DNA of 57,131 nt from Phaeobacter sp. HF9A (lineage in GTDB: Bacteria > Pseudomonadota > Alphaproteobacteria > Rhodobacterales > Rhodobacteraceae). Within the stretch, counting starts at the first letter, position 1. Every line of letters begins with the position of its first letter. The notes under the pieces were generated by a model. It saw nothing but the letters and a program-made list of their open reading frames with translations, made no database searches and was not told the DNA's origin. Shown piece by piece: positions 44,804 to 53,236 of this stretch. The DNA lies in assembly GCF_011806385.1 (NCBI RefSeq), contig NZ_JAATOX010000013.1, positions 1-57,131 on the forward strand, written 5' to 3'. A program made the translations under genes and the position numbers.

Positions 44804-45736
44804 TTGTCCGCTCTCTGTTCTCTTGCTTTGCCCACGCATGGCATCGTGCACCGCCCGCTTGACGCCCTGGGCGAAAGCCATGGGCTGACGCCCCGCTCGG
44901 CCTTGATGTATGAGCGTTTTTTCGGATTGCAAGCGGTGGCGCAGAGCCACGAAACGCTGGGCGATATGCTGGCTGGGGCGCTGGCGCAGGCAGTCGCGGC
45001 CCTGCCAGCGGAGGCCCCCGCGGGGCGGCTCATCTATTGTCGCACCCAAACCCATAACACGCTGAGCGACCGCAACTGGCTGCGCCGCCTGGCCGATGAT
45101 CACGGGCTTGAGGACTGGGAAGTATCCGCGCTGACCCTGACCAGCTGCGCCTCGGCACTGGTGCAGATGCATGTGGCGCGGCTTGGCGGCCTCGCCGAGG
45201 GCCAACCGATGATCATCCTGACCGGCGAGAAAGCCTTTCACCCCTCGGTGAGCCGCCTGCCGGTAGGGCTCTTGGCCGAGATCCCGGCGGCGGCGCTGTT
45301 CAATGCCGGCCCCGCCCGTTGGCATCTGGTGAATAGCCACCTGCGCCACCTGTCCCGGTTCCACCAGAACCCGGACCGGATGAGCGGCGCGGATCGCAAG
45401 GCGTTGCAGGAATGTTATGCACCTGAAATCATTTCATTTATCGAGCAAAGCCTGGCGCGATACGACGCCGATCTTGCTGCCGATATGGTCTTCCTGCCGC
45501 ACAATCTGAACCGGCCGGTCACCGATGCGATACTGCGTCACTTTGACTGGCAGGACCGCTGTTTCCACGGCGATCTGGCCCAGGCCGGTCACGCCTATTG
45601 TTCCGATGGTTTTGCCAATCTCGCGGCCTTTGAGGCGGCGGGGCGCAAAGAGAGCCAGGTGCTGATGCTGGCCGCCGGCACCGGCGTCACCTTCGCAACA
45701 TGTCTTTTCAACCGCAACCTTTCTGAACCTGAATGA
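44804..45736 (+). CDS. KAS III-like thiolase-fold enzyme (paralogue A)
   Basis: This 310-residue protein has the FabH-type double thiolase fold. The nucleophile is Cys115 in TLTSCASAL, followed by GEKAFHP near 141-147. His233 lies in FLPHNLN, and a second histidine, His263, stands in GHAYCSDGFANL where FabH has Asn (GN). The triad is therefore Cys-His-His. KAS III proteins condense or transfer acyl groups on carrier proteins. The start appears to be TTG 44804 after AAGGAT; a stop lies five codons upstream in frame, and the first beta strand (LSALCSLALP) starts here. It is the first gene of the operon, followed by an ACP gene. Confidence 0.83.
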   Translation: MSALCSLALPTHGIVHRPLDALGESHGLTPRSALMYERFFGLQAVAQSHETLGDMLAGALAQAVAALPAEAPAGRLIYCRTQTHNTLSDRNWLRRLADDHGLEDWEVSALTLTSCASALVQMHVARLGGLAEGQPMIILTGEKAFHPSVSRLPVGLLAEIPAAALFNAGPARWHLVNSHLRHLSRFHQNPDRMSGADRKALQECYAPEIISFIEQSLARYDADLAADMVFLPHNLNRPVTDAILRHFDWQDRCFHGDLAQAGHAYCSDGFANLAAFEAAGRKESQVLMLAAGTGVTFATCLFNRNLSEPE

Positions 45737-45746
45737 GGACCTTCCC

Positions 45747-46019
45747 ATGACCAACACCCTGCTCAAGACCCTGTCCGAGGCGCTCAGCGACATCTGTGAA
45801 CGCGAGGTCGGTACGATCACAGAGACCACCCGCTTTGACCGCGATTTCGACCTCGACAGCTATATGTTTGTGCAATTCCTGCTGAGCCTGGAAGACCGGC
45901 TGCCGGGGCTGCGCTTTGAACCCGAGGCGATCGGACAGGCCGATTTCAACAATGCCAGCGGTCTGATCAGCTATATCGACTCTCAGCTTCTGGCAGCCCA
46001 GGGGTTGGTCGATGCTTGA
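45747..46019 (+). CDS. Acyl carrier protein 1
   Basis: This 90-residue acidic four-helix carrier protein has the phosphopantetheine serine Ser38 in FDLDSYMFVQFLL. It ends 10 bases after paralogue A starts the cluster and overlaps the next gene by eight bases. The EDRLPGLRFEPEAI segment after helix II is repeated almost unchanged in the third carrier protein of the cluster (ERLPGLEIDPSAL), so the two are related. It probably serves the neighbouring KAS III-like and dehydrogenase-like proteins. The cargo is unknown. Confidence 0.87.
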   Translation: MTNTLLKTLSEALSDICEREVGTITETTRFDRDFDLDSYMFVQFLLSLEDRLPGLRFEPEAIGQADFNNASGLISYIDSQLLAAQGLVDA

Positions 46020-46647
46020 TGCGCGCGCATGTTCTCCCGGCGCGCAGGCCTTTCAGGCGGCGCGCTGCCTGGCGCCCCGATCCGCGCTGCAACAAGCCTG
46101 CCTGGCGCTGACCGGGCAGGAGGGCTACTTGCTGGCCGGCACCCATGCGGTGCATGGCACGGATGCGCCGCTGATCGACCCGGATCAGCCCGAACGGGCA
46201 CAAGAGGCGCAGAGCTGCGGTGCCGATCCCGCGCTTGCGGCCTTTGGTCTTGGCCTCTCGCGGGTGGCGGCGCGGCCCGCCACGGCGCTGTCGCCGGAGC
46301 TGGCGCAGGTCTTTGTCGCGCTGCGGCTGGGGCTTCTGGCGCGCATCCTGGATCTGTCCTACCGGCATCTGGAGCCGCGTCAGGCCTTTGGCCAGCGGCT
46401 GCTGCACCAACCGTTGATCAAGGCGCAATTTTCCAAGAGCGGCGCCTTTGTCTCGCAGGTGCAGGAGGAGCTGGAGCAGGGTGGCGAGATCGCGACAACG
46501 CGGCTGCACGACCAGATCGACCAGCACGGCCAGCAGGCCGCCAAGCTGATGGGCGGGCACGGGTTTCGCGCAGGTGAGGTCAACGGGCTGGAGTATCTCT
46601 CCGGTCTCTTGCGGGCGACGCTGACGCCGGTTGCAGAGAGGGGGTGA
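46012..46647 (+). CDS. Truncated acyl-CoA dehydrogenase-like protein
   Basis: This 211-residue protein corresponds to the C-terminal helical domain of acyl-CoA dehydrogenases. Residues 95-145 (LRLGLLARILDL, RQAFGQRLLHQPLIK) and 180-200 (LMGGHGF, EYLSGLLRA) follow the family pattern. The usual N-terminal helical and beta domains are reduced to about 90 residues without a TEPxxGSD motif, and the chain ends before the region of the catalytic Glu. It is unlikely to be an active dehydrogenase alone. A non-catalytic partner of the fused dehydrogenase in this operon, or a scaffold, are possibilities. ATG 46012 overlaps the ACP gene, so it is translated and not debris. Confidence 0.72.
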   Translation: MLDARACSPGAQAFQAARCLAPRSALQQACLALTGQEGYLLAGTHAVHGTDAPLIDPDQPERAQEAQSCGADPALAAFGLGLSRVAARPATALSPELAQVFVALRLGLLARILDLSYRHLEPRQAFGQRLLHQPLIKAQFSKSGAFVSQVQEELEQGGEIATTRLHDQIDQHGQQAAKLMGGHGFRAGEVNGLEYLSGLLRATLTPVAERG

Positions 46648-46651
46648 GCGA

Positions 46652-47206
46652 ATGGCACGTATCTCCCTTGGGACAGTTTCGGTACTGGCGACGGGCGCAC
46701 TGCCCTTCCGAGCGGAGCCGCGCCACTGCACCGAAAGCGGGCCGAGAACCCACGCCTGGCGCGCCTTTCACGACGTCGCGCCGGAGTGCCCGCTTCAGGT
46801 TGCGCTGTTTCGCAACGGCAGTGAGACGGCTTTGCACCCGGCAGACCTGGAGAGCCACTGGCGCCAATTGCGCGCGCTGGGTGAAGAGCCGCTGCTGGTC
46901 TATCTGCATCGGGGCCATCAGGAAGACACCCGCAATCCGATCCTGGCGCCGCTGCTGGCGCGGATCGCCTATCGCGGCCCGGTGCATGCGCTGCGGGTCG
47001 AGAGCCGCCGGGCGTTGCGCGATGCGCTCGATTTCGCCCGGGTGCTCGCACAGGGGGCCCAGCGGGTGCTGGTGCTGAACGATCCGACTCATCGTCTGTT
47101 TTCTGGTGAAACCCCCAGCCGTGCACCGCTGCGATACCTCTTGCTTGGTCGTGACACCGCCTTTGACCGACCCATTGCCACGCCCTTTCAACAGGAGACC
47201 CCCTGA
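46652..47206 (+). CDS. Unknown protein, possible half-length thiolase-fold protein
   Basis: This 184-residue protein matches no family with confidence. It begins ISLGTVSVLATGALPF, like the first strand of KAS enzymes. Its middle (LLVYLHRG, then ALRVESRRALRDALDFARVLAQG and VLVLNDPTHRLFS) lines up by eye with paralogue A around its active site (LIYCRTQ, ALTLTSC..., ARLGGLAEG, MIILTGEKAFHPS). The cysteine position is Arg. It stops before the C-terminal thiolase half. If the alignment holds, it is an inactive, half-size relative. It is coupled to the MATE gene by one base (TGATG). Confidence 0.5.
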   Translation: MARISLGTVSVLATGALPFRAEPRHCTESGPRTHAWRAFHDVAPECPLQVALFRNGSETALHPADLESHWRQLRALGEEPLLVYLHRGHQEDTRNPILAPLLARIAYRGPVHALRVESRRALRDALDFARVLAQGAQRVLVLNDPTHRLFSGETPSRAPLRYLLLGRDTAFDRPIATPFQQETP

Positions 47207-48585
47207 TGCCCAGTGATGCCAACACGATTCAGCCTGCGATGCAGACACCCTCGATCCCGAGATCGCTGGGCCGCATCCTCGCCTTGGCTATCCCCTTTGC
47301 GCTAGGTGCGGCGATCACCTCTGCGCTCAACCTCGGAAATGTCGCGCTGCTGTCCCGGGTGACGGATACCGGCGCCCTGCATGTGCTGTCGCTGATGCAG
47401 CCGAGTTTCCTGCTGGTCCTGGCCCTGATGGAGGGGCTGGCGATCACCAATCAGGTGTTCAGCGCCCGGTCCCGGCACAACTGGCCACGTCGCGGGGTCT
47501 GGCGGGTGACCTTGCAGCTTTGCGCGATCGGGCTGGTGATCTTTGGTCTCGTGGCCGCTGTCGGCAAAGCGGTGCATCACTTTCTGCCGGTGGCGAACCC
47601 GGTGATCGCCACAACGCTGGAACATTTCCCGATGTTCGTGCTGTCGATGATCCCTTTTGTGATCTTCGATATTTTCTACGGGGCCCTGCGCGGGCAGGGG
47701 CGGATCCTGCATGGGCTGCTGCCCTTTGCGCTGCTGATGGTGGTGAACCTCGGGGTGCTGTATTTCCTCGCGGACCGGCTGGGGTGGGGCTTTGACGCGG
47801 TGTTGCTGGCCAATGTCGCCGGACCGCTGATCGCCTTGCCCGTCATTGCGACCCTGTTGTGGCGGGAGGTGCGCGGCGGTGAGATGCCGAACAGCGAGGC
47901 CAGCCGCGCCCGGTTGCGCCAATTGCTGGCCGGGGTTGGCATACCGGTCTTTGCCTCGATCATCGTCGGCTTTGTCAGCGCCTCGGTGGCCTACCCGATC
48001 CTGTCCGACCTCGGGTCCGAGAATGCGGCTGCGTTCTTTGTGGTCCTGCGCTACCGGATTGCCTTCATGATCCCGGCGATCGCGATCGGATCGGCGATCG
48101 CCATTCTGGTCAATCAGCTGGCCGAGGCTGGCGAGGGGCAGGCGCGGTTCCGCTATCTGGCCTATGGTGTGCCGATCATGCTGGCCGCCTATGCGCTGGC
48201 CGCGGCGGCGCTGCCCCATTGGAACGGAATGCTGGATCTTCTGGTGCCGAGCCAATCCGCCGCCCTGCGTCACGCCACGGAGCTGATGTTCCAGGGCCTG
48301 CTGCTGACCTTTTTCCTGACCCCGGCGGCGGCCATGTTGCAGGTGATCCTGGAACAGTTGGGACGCGGTGGGCTGGTTCTGGTGACCACCGTGCTCTGCG
48401 AGGGGGGCACCTGCGTGGCGCTGATTTGGGCGCAGAGCCAGGGCGACATGGCGCTGGTGCTGCAAATCCTGACCGGGTTTGCCCTGCTGAGCTTTGGCCT
48501 CTTCGTTCTGCAATTGCTGCTGCTGTTGCGCCAGTTCGGACGCCGCGCGCCGCAGCCCGTCGGAGGCTATGCGGATGCTGTTTGA
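47206..48585 (+). CDS. MATE family efflux transporter
   Basis: This 459-residue integral membrane protein has about twelve hydrophobic segments in two halves, with the MatE-type segments LAIPFALGAAITSALNL near 26-42 and FDIFYGALRGQGR near 153-165 (the conserved alpha-helical segment that precedes RGxGxT in the family). MATE proteins export cationic or amphipathic small molecules with Na+ or H+. It lies in the middle of the biosynthetic operon, which suggests export or self-protection for the product. ATG 47206 overlaps the preceding stop; ACAGGAG precedes it. Confidence 0.87.
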   Translation: MPSDANTIQPAMQTPSIPRSLGRILALAIPFALGAAITSALNLGNVALLSRVTDTGALHVLSLMQPSFLLVLALMEGLAITNQVFSARSRHNWPRRGVWRVTLQLCAIGLVIFGLVAAVGKAVHHFLPVANPVIATTLEHFPMFVLSMIPFVIFDIFYGALRGQGRILHGLLPFALLMVVNLGVLYFLADRLGWGFDAVLLANVAGPLIALPVIATLLWREVRGGEMPNSEASRARLRQLLAGVGIPVFASIIVGFVSASVAYPILSDLGSENAAAFFVVLRYRIAFMIPAIAIGSAIAILVNQLAEAGEGQARFRYLAYGVPIMLAAYALAAAALPHWNGMLDLLVPSQSAALRHATELMFQGLLLTFFLTPAAAMLQVILEQLGRGGLVLVTTVLCEGGTCVALIWAQSQGDMALVLQILTGFALLSFGLFVLQLLLLLRQFGRRAPQPVGGYADAV

Positions 48586-49507
48586 GCTGGCCTTGCCGGG
48601 TCTGTGCCTGGCGGAAACCCTGCGCTGCCTCACCGGTGCGGTGACCGGCCGCCGCAGCCCCCGCCCGCCGTTTGCCTTTCGCGCCCTGCGTGGGCGGATG
48701 GAACGAAAGGAAATCGCCCTGCTGGCGCGTTTTGCGCCGGAGCGGGGCGCCCGGGTGGTATTGTCCCGCTTTGAAGGCATGCGCCCGGGCGGGGGGCGGA
48801 TCCGGCAGCGGATCTGGCGGCCGGATTGGCGCCAGGGCGCCCCCCTCGCGCAGCGCAGTTTGAACGGGGCAAGCCCGATCCGGGTGCTGCTGTTGCACGG
48901 CTGGAACGCGGATCGCAGGATGGTGATGCCACTGGCCGAGGCCCTGGCGGGCGCTGGCATTGCGGTCATCGTCCCGGATCTGCCGGGCGAAGGCGACAAC
49001 CACGCCGAGCGGCTGAGTTTCGCGGAAAAGGCACAGCGGCTGGCGCGGGCCTATGAGGGGCAGAGCTTTGATGCGGTGATCGCCCATTCGGCAGGCGCGC
49101 TGGTGGCGGCCCTGGCCATCGAGGCCGGTCTCGACAGCAAAGGGCTGGTCACGGTTTGCGGCCATCTGTCGATGGCCAAGATGCTGCAAGGCTATCTGCG
49201 GGTGAGCGGTGCCTCGCCCGATCTGCTGGCGCCGCTTCTGTCCTGGTACGGACGCCGCGACGGCGAGGATCCGCGTCAGGTCGGTCCCCGTGTCTACCGG
49301 CGTTTTCCGGGCCGGCTGCTGGTGGTGCACGCGTCGCGCGACTGGCAGGTGCCGCCTGCCGAAGCGCATGAGATCGCGGCGCTTGCCGCCTCGCGGCCAC
49401 TCATCCTCGACCGGTGCAACCATCACAGCATTCTGTCCGATCAACGTCTTCAGGGCGCGGTCGTGGCTTTCCTCTCCCGCAACGCCAACCAGAAAAGCGC
49501 AGTCTGA
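48575..49507 (+). CDS. Alpha/beta hydrolase
   Basis: This 310-residue alpha/beta hydrolase has the oxyanion-side LLLHGWNAD (105-113), the nucleophile elbow AHSAG with Ser172, Asp256 in ASRDWQVP and His283 or His284 in CNHHSIL. It could release the product from a carrier protein or edit wrong cargo. Related hydrolases accompany the exosortase-A-type ligase/decarboxylase/carrier sets. ATG 48575 is chosen (GGAGG eight bases upstream); ATG 48569 is only two bases from that site. It overlaps the MATE gene by 11 bases and the next gene by one. Confidence 0.84.
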   Translation: MLFELALPGLCLAETLRCLTGAVTGRRSPRPPFAFRALRGRMERKEIALLARFAPERGARVVLSRFEGMRPGGGRIRQRIWRPDWRQGAPLAQRSLNGASPIRVLLLHGWNADRRMVMPLAEALAGAGIAVIVPDLPGEGDNHAERLSFAEKAQRLARAYEGQSFDAVIAHSAGALVAALAIEAGLDSKGLVTVCGHLSMAKMLQGYLRVSGASPDLLAPLLSWYGRRDGEDPRQVGPRVYRRFPGRLLVVHASRDWQVPPAEAHEIAALAASRPLILDRCNHHSILSDQRLQGAVVAFLSRNANQKSAV

Positions 49508-50433
49508 TGCTTCATATCCTCGATATCGCCATCGCCTATCCCGAGCGGCAGGAAGCCTTGAGCGACCTCCAGGAGGAGCTATCGCTGAGCCGCGATCAGA
49601 TGCGGCTCTATTCCCGCTTTTTCGGCTTTGAACAGTTTCATTGCGATGCGGGCGAGCCGCTGGACGAGATGATCGCCCGCGCCAGTGATGCGGTGCTGGC
49701 GCGCAACCCCGATCACGACGCGACCCTGGCTCAGGTGGTGCATTGCCACACGCTGCCCTCGACCAGCCCGTTCAACGGTCAGACGTCGGATATTTTGGCC
49801 CCTTTCAGGCGGCGTGGGCTGGAGTGCCAAAGCGCCACGATGAACCATTGCGCAACGGGCCTCAGCATGCTGGGGGTGATGGCCGATCTTCTGGAGGAGG
49901 GGCAAACCGGTCTGATCCTGATCGGAGAGAAAGCCTTTCACCCCGCGATCCGGGTCATCGAGAACACCACGATCATGGGAGAAGCAGCCGTCGCGGTGCC
50001 GGTTGGTCACACCGAAGGCCCCTATGCGCTGCTGGATACCCATCGCCAACACGCCACCAAGTTCTGGCGCAACACCGGTCTGCGCGGCGAAAACTATCTG
50101 GAGGGGTTTGACGAAGCCTATCTGGAGTTTGCCACGCAGGCGATCTCGGCGGCAGCGGCGCGCGCCGGGATCGCGCTGAGCGACATCGCGCGGGTGATGC
50201 CCCATAATGTGAATGCGCCGTCCTGGTATCAGATCGCGTGCAAGCTGGGTCTCGCCTCCGGCATGATCGAGCTTTCGACCCTTGGCCGGTTTGGCCATTG
50301 CTTTGGCGCGGATCCCTTTCTCAACCTCGATGCCGCCGCCCGCGGCGGGCGGCTCAGTGCCGGCGACCGGCTGCTCTTGTTCAGTATCGGGCTTGGCGCG
50401 ACCGCCTCTGCCGCGTTCCTGGAGGTGCGCTGA
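49507..50433 (+). CDS. KAS III-like thiolase-fold enzyme (paralogue B)
   Basis: This 308-residue FabH-like protein is a paralogue of the first gene. Cys115 lies in TMNHCATGLSML, His233 in VMPHNVN and His264 in GHCFGADPFLNL, again a Cys-His-His set at the same positions as in paralogue A. It shares GEKAFHP after the nucleophile elbow with A. It presumably handles a different acyl donor or carrier, since it is followed at 80 bp by its own ACP gene. Start ATG 49507 overlaps the hydrolase stop by one base. Confidence 0.86.
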   Translation: MLHILDIAIAYPERQEALSDLQEELSLSRDQMRLYSRFFGFEQFHCDAGEPLDEMIARASDAVLARNPDHDATLAQVVHCHTLPSTSPFNGQTSDILAPFRRRGLECQSATMNHCATGLSMLGVMADLLEEGQTGLILIGEKAFHPAIRVIENTTIMGEAAVAVPVGHTEGPYALLDTHRQHATKFWRNTGLRGENYLEGFDEAYLEFATQAISAAAARAGIALSDIARVMPHNVNAPSWYQIACKLGLASGMIELSTLGRFGHCFGADPFLNLDAAARGGRLSAGDRLLLFSIGLGATASAAFLEVR

Positions 50434-50512
50434 GACGCGCCCCTTTCGCTCCCTCCACGTCCTCAACCCGGAACCTGCATCGTTCCAGAAATTGCCAATA
50501 GGAGAACTCAAG

Positions 50513-50791
50513 ATGACCAATTATTCCACCACCGTTCTGGCCAGCCTCAGCGAGGTTGGTCTGGGTCCGCAACGCCTGCAGCGCGCCGCAAACGGGGAGC
50601 CGCTGCTGGGGCAGGGGGGGCTGCTGAACTCCATCGAGCTGGTGCAGTTCATCGTCACCCTGAGCGAGAACACCGACGTCGATGTCTATGATTTCATGGA
50701 TCAGGTCCGCACCGAAGGCGGTCGCGGCGACATCGCCGATCTGTCGAATTTCCTGGCCGCGCAGCACGCGCCCCAAGCGATGATGGGTTGA
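50513..50791 (+). CDS. Acyl carrier protein 2
   Basis: This 92-residue small protein has the carrier-protein pattern LLNSIELVQFIVTLSE, in which Ser40 would bear phosphopantetheine. The residue before it is Asn, where most carrier proteins have Asp, and the upstream acidic segment is replaced by GQGG. It is therefore more divergent than the other two carriers here, and modification should be tested. It follows paralogue B and precedes the decarboxylase-dehydrogenase fusion by three bases. ATG 50513 follows AGGAGA. Confidence 0.78.
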   Translation: MTNYSTTVLASLSEVGLGPQRLQRAANGEPLLGQGGLLNSIELVQFIVTLSENTDVDVYDFMDQVRTEGGRGDIADLSNFLAAQHAPQAMMG

Positions 50792-50794
50792 GCA

Positions 50795-53236
50795 ATGTCG
50801 GATTTCACTCTTTCCCCGAGCGACGCACAGCGGCTCCAGCGCGTTGCCGAGCAGGTGGGCACGCCGTTCTATCTCTATGATGCGGCGCGGCTGCGCGCCC
50901 GGGTGGCGGCCCTGCGGGCGGCGCTGCCGCAGGCGGAGTTCTTCTATTCGCTGAAGGCCAACCCCAATCTGTCGGTGGTGAGCACGCTCACCCAGGAAGG
51001 CCCCGGCGCCGAGGTCTGTTCGCGGCTGGAGCTGGAAACCGCGCTGGCGGCGGGGGTTGTGCCCGCTCGCATTCTGATGGTCGGGCCGGGCAAGTCACAG
51101 GAGGAGCTGCGCCGGGCAGTGCAGCTTGGCCTGAAGGCCATCGTCGCGGAATCCCTGGAGGAGCTGCGCGATATTGATCGCATTGCCGCCGATGAGGGGC
51201 GTCACCAGCCGGTGGCGCTGCGCATCAACCCGGATTTCACCGTCACCGGCGCGCGGCTGACCATGAGCGGCAAGGCCACGCAGTTCGGCATCGAGCAAAC
51301 GGACCTGACCCAGGCGCTGGCGCTGCTGGCGAAGCTGCCGCATCTGCGGCTGGCGGGGCTGCATGTGTATATGGGCACGCGGATCCTGTCGGCGGAGACC
51401 CTGGCGGCCAATACCCGGCAGGTGCTGGCGCTGGCCGAGGAGATCATCAACGAGGCGGCGATGCCGCTGGAGTTTGTCGATGTGGGCGGCGGTTTCGGCG
51501 TTCCTTATTCCGACAAGGAAACCGCGCTGGACCTGGAAGAGGTCGGCGCCGCGTTGCGCCCGCTGATCGCCGCCTTTCGCGACAAATACTGCGATACCCA
51601 TGTTGCCATAGAACTGGGCCGTTTCATGGTGGCGGAGGCGGGGCTGTTCTGCACCCGCGTGCTGCGTCGCAAGACCAGCAAGGGAGAGCATTTCGCGGTC
51701 TGTGACGGTGGCTCCAACGTGCATGCGGCGGCAGCGGGGCAGGGCTTCATGCGGCGCAATTTCCCGATTTCGCTGATCCCGCAGACACCCGCCATGCAGC
51801 ACGCGCCGGTGGCGCGCTGGTCGGTGACCGGGCCGCTCTGTACGCCGATGGATGTGATCGCCGCTGGCGTCGATCTGGCGGATCCCCAGCCGGGTGATCT
51901 GATCTGCATTCACCAGTCGGGCGCCTATGGGCCGAGCCATTCGCCGGTGAATTTCCTGGGCTTTGGCACCCCGGCCGAGGTGATGGCCGATGGTGACAGG
52001 CTTACGCTGGTGCAGGCCGCGCCGGACTGGCGTCAACGGCTCAGGGCGCAGGCCCCGCAGCTGCTGCCGGCGGCTGACGATATCGCGGCGCAGGCCCCGG
52101 CGACGCCCGGCCCCTTTGGCAGCGGAATGCTGGATGAGCTTTGGGGTCTCAAGGGGCTCTGTGAAGAGGTCGGCGGGCAGCTGGAAAGCGACCCCGACGC
52201 CTGGGGGCTTCTGTGGCAGAACCCGCTGCTGCGGGCCCTGACCACCATTGGGGTGCCCGCCGCCTATAACGGGTTTCCATTGTCGGAGACCTCGCTTGGC
52301 CTGGAGGACTGCCCCTATGATCTCCATGTGGCGATCATCGAGCGGCTGGCACGGTTTGATGCGAGCTGCATCATGGCACTGCCGGGGCCGTCGCTGTCGG
52401 GCGGGGCGGTGCTCGCTGCGGGCAGCGAGGCGCAGATCGCGCGGTTTTTCCGCGCCTATCGTGACGGGCCGCAGGGCACATTTTTTGCGGTGACGGAGCC
52501 CGAGGTCGGCTCTGACGCCTCGGCGGGCCAGACCCGGCTCGACAGTGCTGCCGATGGCCGGATGTCGCTCTCTGGCAGCAAGATGCTGGTCGGCAATATC
52601 GCCCGGGCGCAGATCGGTCTGGTATTTGCCCGCCGCAGCGACACCGGGCGGCCGGCGCTGGTGATGCTGGATCTGGCAGAGGCCGGATCCCGGGTCGAGA
52701 TCACCCGCTTGCCGACAACCGGGCTGCGCGGGGCGGATCTCTGCCGTATCGACATGAAGGATGTCGCGGTCACGCCCGAGATGGTGCTGGGCAGCGATGC
52801 GGCCGGAACGGCTGGCCTGCGCGACGGTTTCATGGCGATCAACGGCGTGTTCGAGCGCAATCGCCCGGTGGTGGCGGCCCTGGCCCTGGGCAATGCGCGC
52901 GGCATGTTGGATCGGCTCAAGCAGGCGGGCGCCCTTGGCTTTGAGGATGCCGAAGGCAGCTATCGGGCGCTGCTGTCGCGGCTCGCGGCGGTTCTGCACG
53001 ACTATATGCAAGGCCGCCCCCGCGCGCATCGGGTCAGCGAGATCAAGGTGCAGGCGGTGGCGTTTTCCGATGCGCTGGTGGCCCGCATCGGCGCCGAGGC
53101 ACCAGACGCCATGCTCAGTGATGCGTTGCTCCGGCGCAAGATGCGCGACGCCAAGGCGTTCGAGTATATGGAGGGCACCTCCAACATCAACCTGATGGCG
53201 GCCTTCCGCGCCTATCTCGCGGAGGTGCGGGCATGA
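50795..53236 (+). CDS. PLP-dependent decarboxylase fused to acyl-CoA dehydrogenase
   Basis: This 813-residue two-domain protein has an N-terminal half (about 1-410) that is a fold-type III (alanine racemase-like) PLP decarboxylase: Lys54 in FFYSLKANPN, the phosphate loop VGGGFG (230-235), ELGR (273-276), Cys303-Asp304 in CDGGSN and the QSGAYG motif (374-379). It resembles decarboxylases that act on carrier-bound amino acids (BtrK, VinO) and the exosortase A-associated group, more than LysA. After an Ala/Pro/Gln linker (about 410-440), the C-terminal half is an acyl-CoA dehydrogenase with TEPEVGSD (567-574) and Glu793 in YMEGTSNIN. The fusion suggests decarboxylation then alpha,beta-desaturation of one carrier-bound substrate. 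Confidence 0.88.
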   Translation: MSDFTLSPSDAQRLQRVAEQVGTPFYLYDAARLRARVAALRAALPQAEFFYSLKANPNLSVVSTLTQEGPGAEVCSRLELETALAAGVVPARILMVGPGKSQEELRRAVQLGLKAIVAESLEELRDIDRIAADEGRHQPVALRINPDFTVTGARLTMSGKATQFGIEQTDLTQALALLAKLPHLRLAGLHVYMGTRILSAETLAANTRQVLALAEEIINEAAMPLEFVDVGGGFGVPYSDKETALDLEEVGAALRPLIAAFRDKYCDTHVAIELGRFMVAEAGLFCTRVLRRKTSKGEHFAVCDGGSNVHAAAAGQGFMRRNFPISLIPQTPAMQHAPVARWSVTGPLCTPMDVIAAGVDLADPQPGDLICIHQSGAYGPSHSPVNFLGFGTPAEVMADGDRLTLVQAAPDWRQRLRAQAPQLLPAADDIAAQAPATPGPFGSGMLDELWGLKGLCEEVGGQLESDPDAWGLLWQNPLLRALTTIGVPAAYNGFPLSETSLGLEDCPYDLHVAIIERLARFDASCIMALPGPSLSGGAVLAAGSEAQIARFFRAYRDGPQGTFFAVTEPEVGSDASAGQTRLDSAADGRMSLSGSKMLVGNIARAQIGLVFARRSDTGRPALVMLDLAEAGSRVEITRLPTTGLRGADLCRIDMKDVAVTPEMVLGSDAAGTAGLRDGFMAINGVFERNRPVVAALALGNARGMLDRLKQAGALGFEDAEGSYRALLSRLAAVLHDYMQGRPRAHRVSEIKVQAVAFSDALVARIGAEAPDAMLSDALLRRKMRDAKAFEYMEGTSNINLMAAFRAYLAEVRA

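Noticed and set aside
50795..53236. Reading the N-terminal half as diaminopimelate decarboxylase (lysA)
   Set aside because: The CDGGSN and QSGAYG contexts, the fusion to an acyl-CoA dehydrogenase and the carrier-protein neighbours fit carrier-bound amino acid decarboxylases better than lysine biosynthesis.
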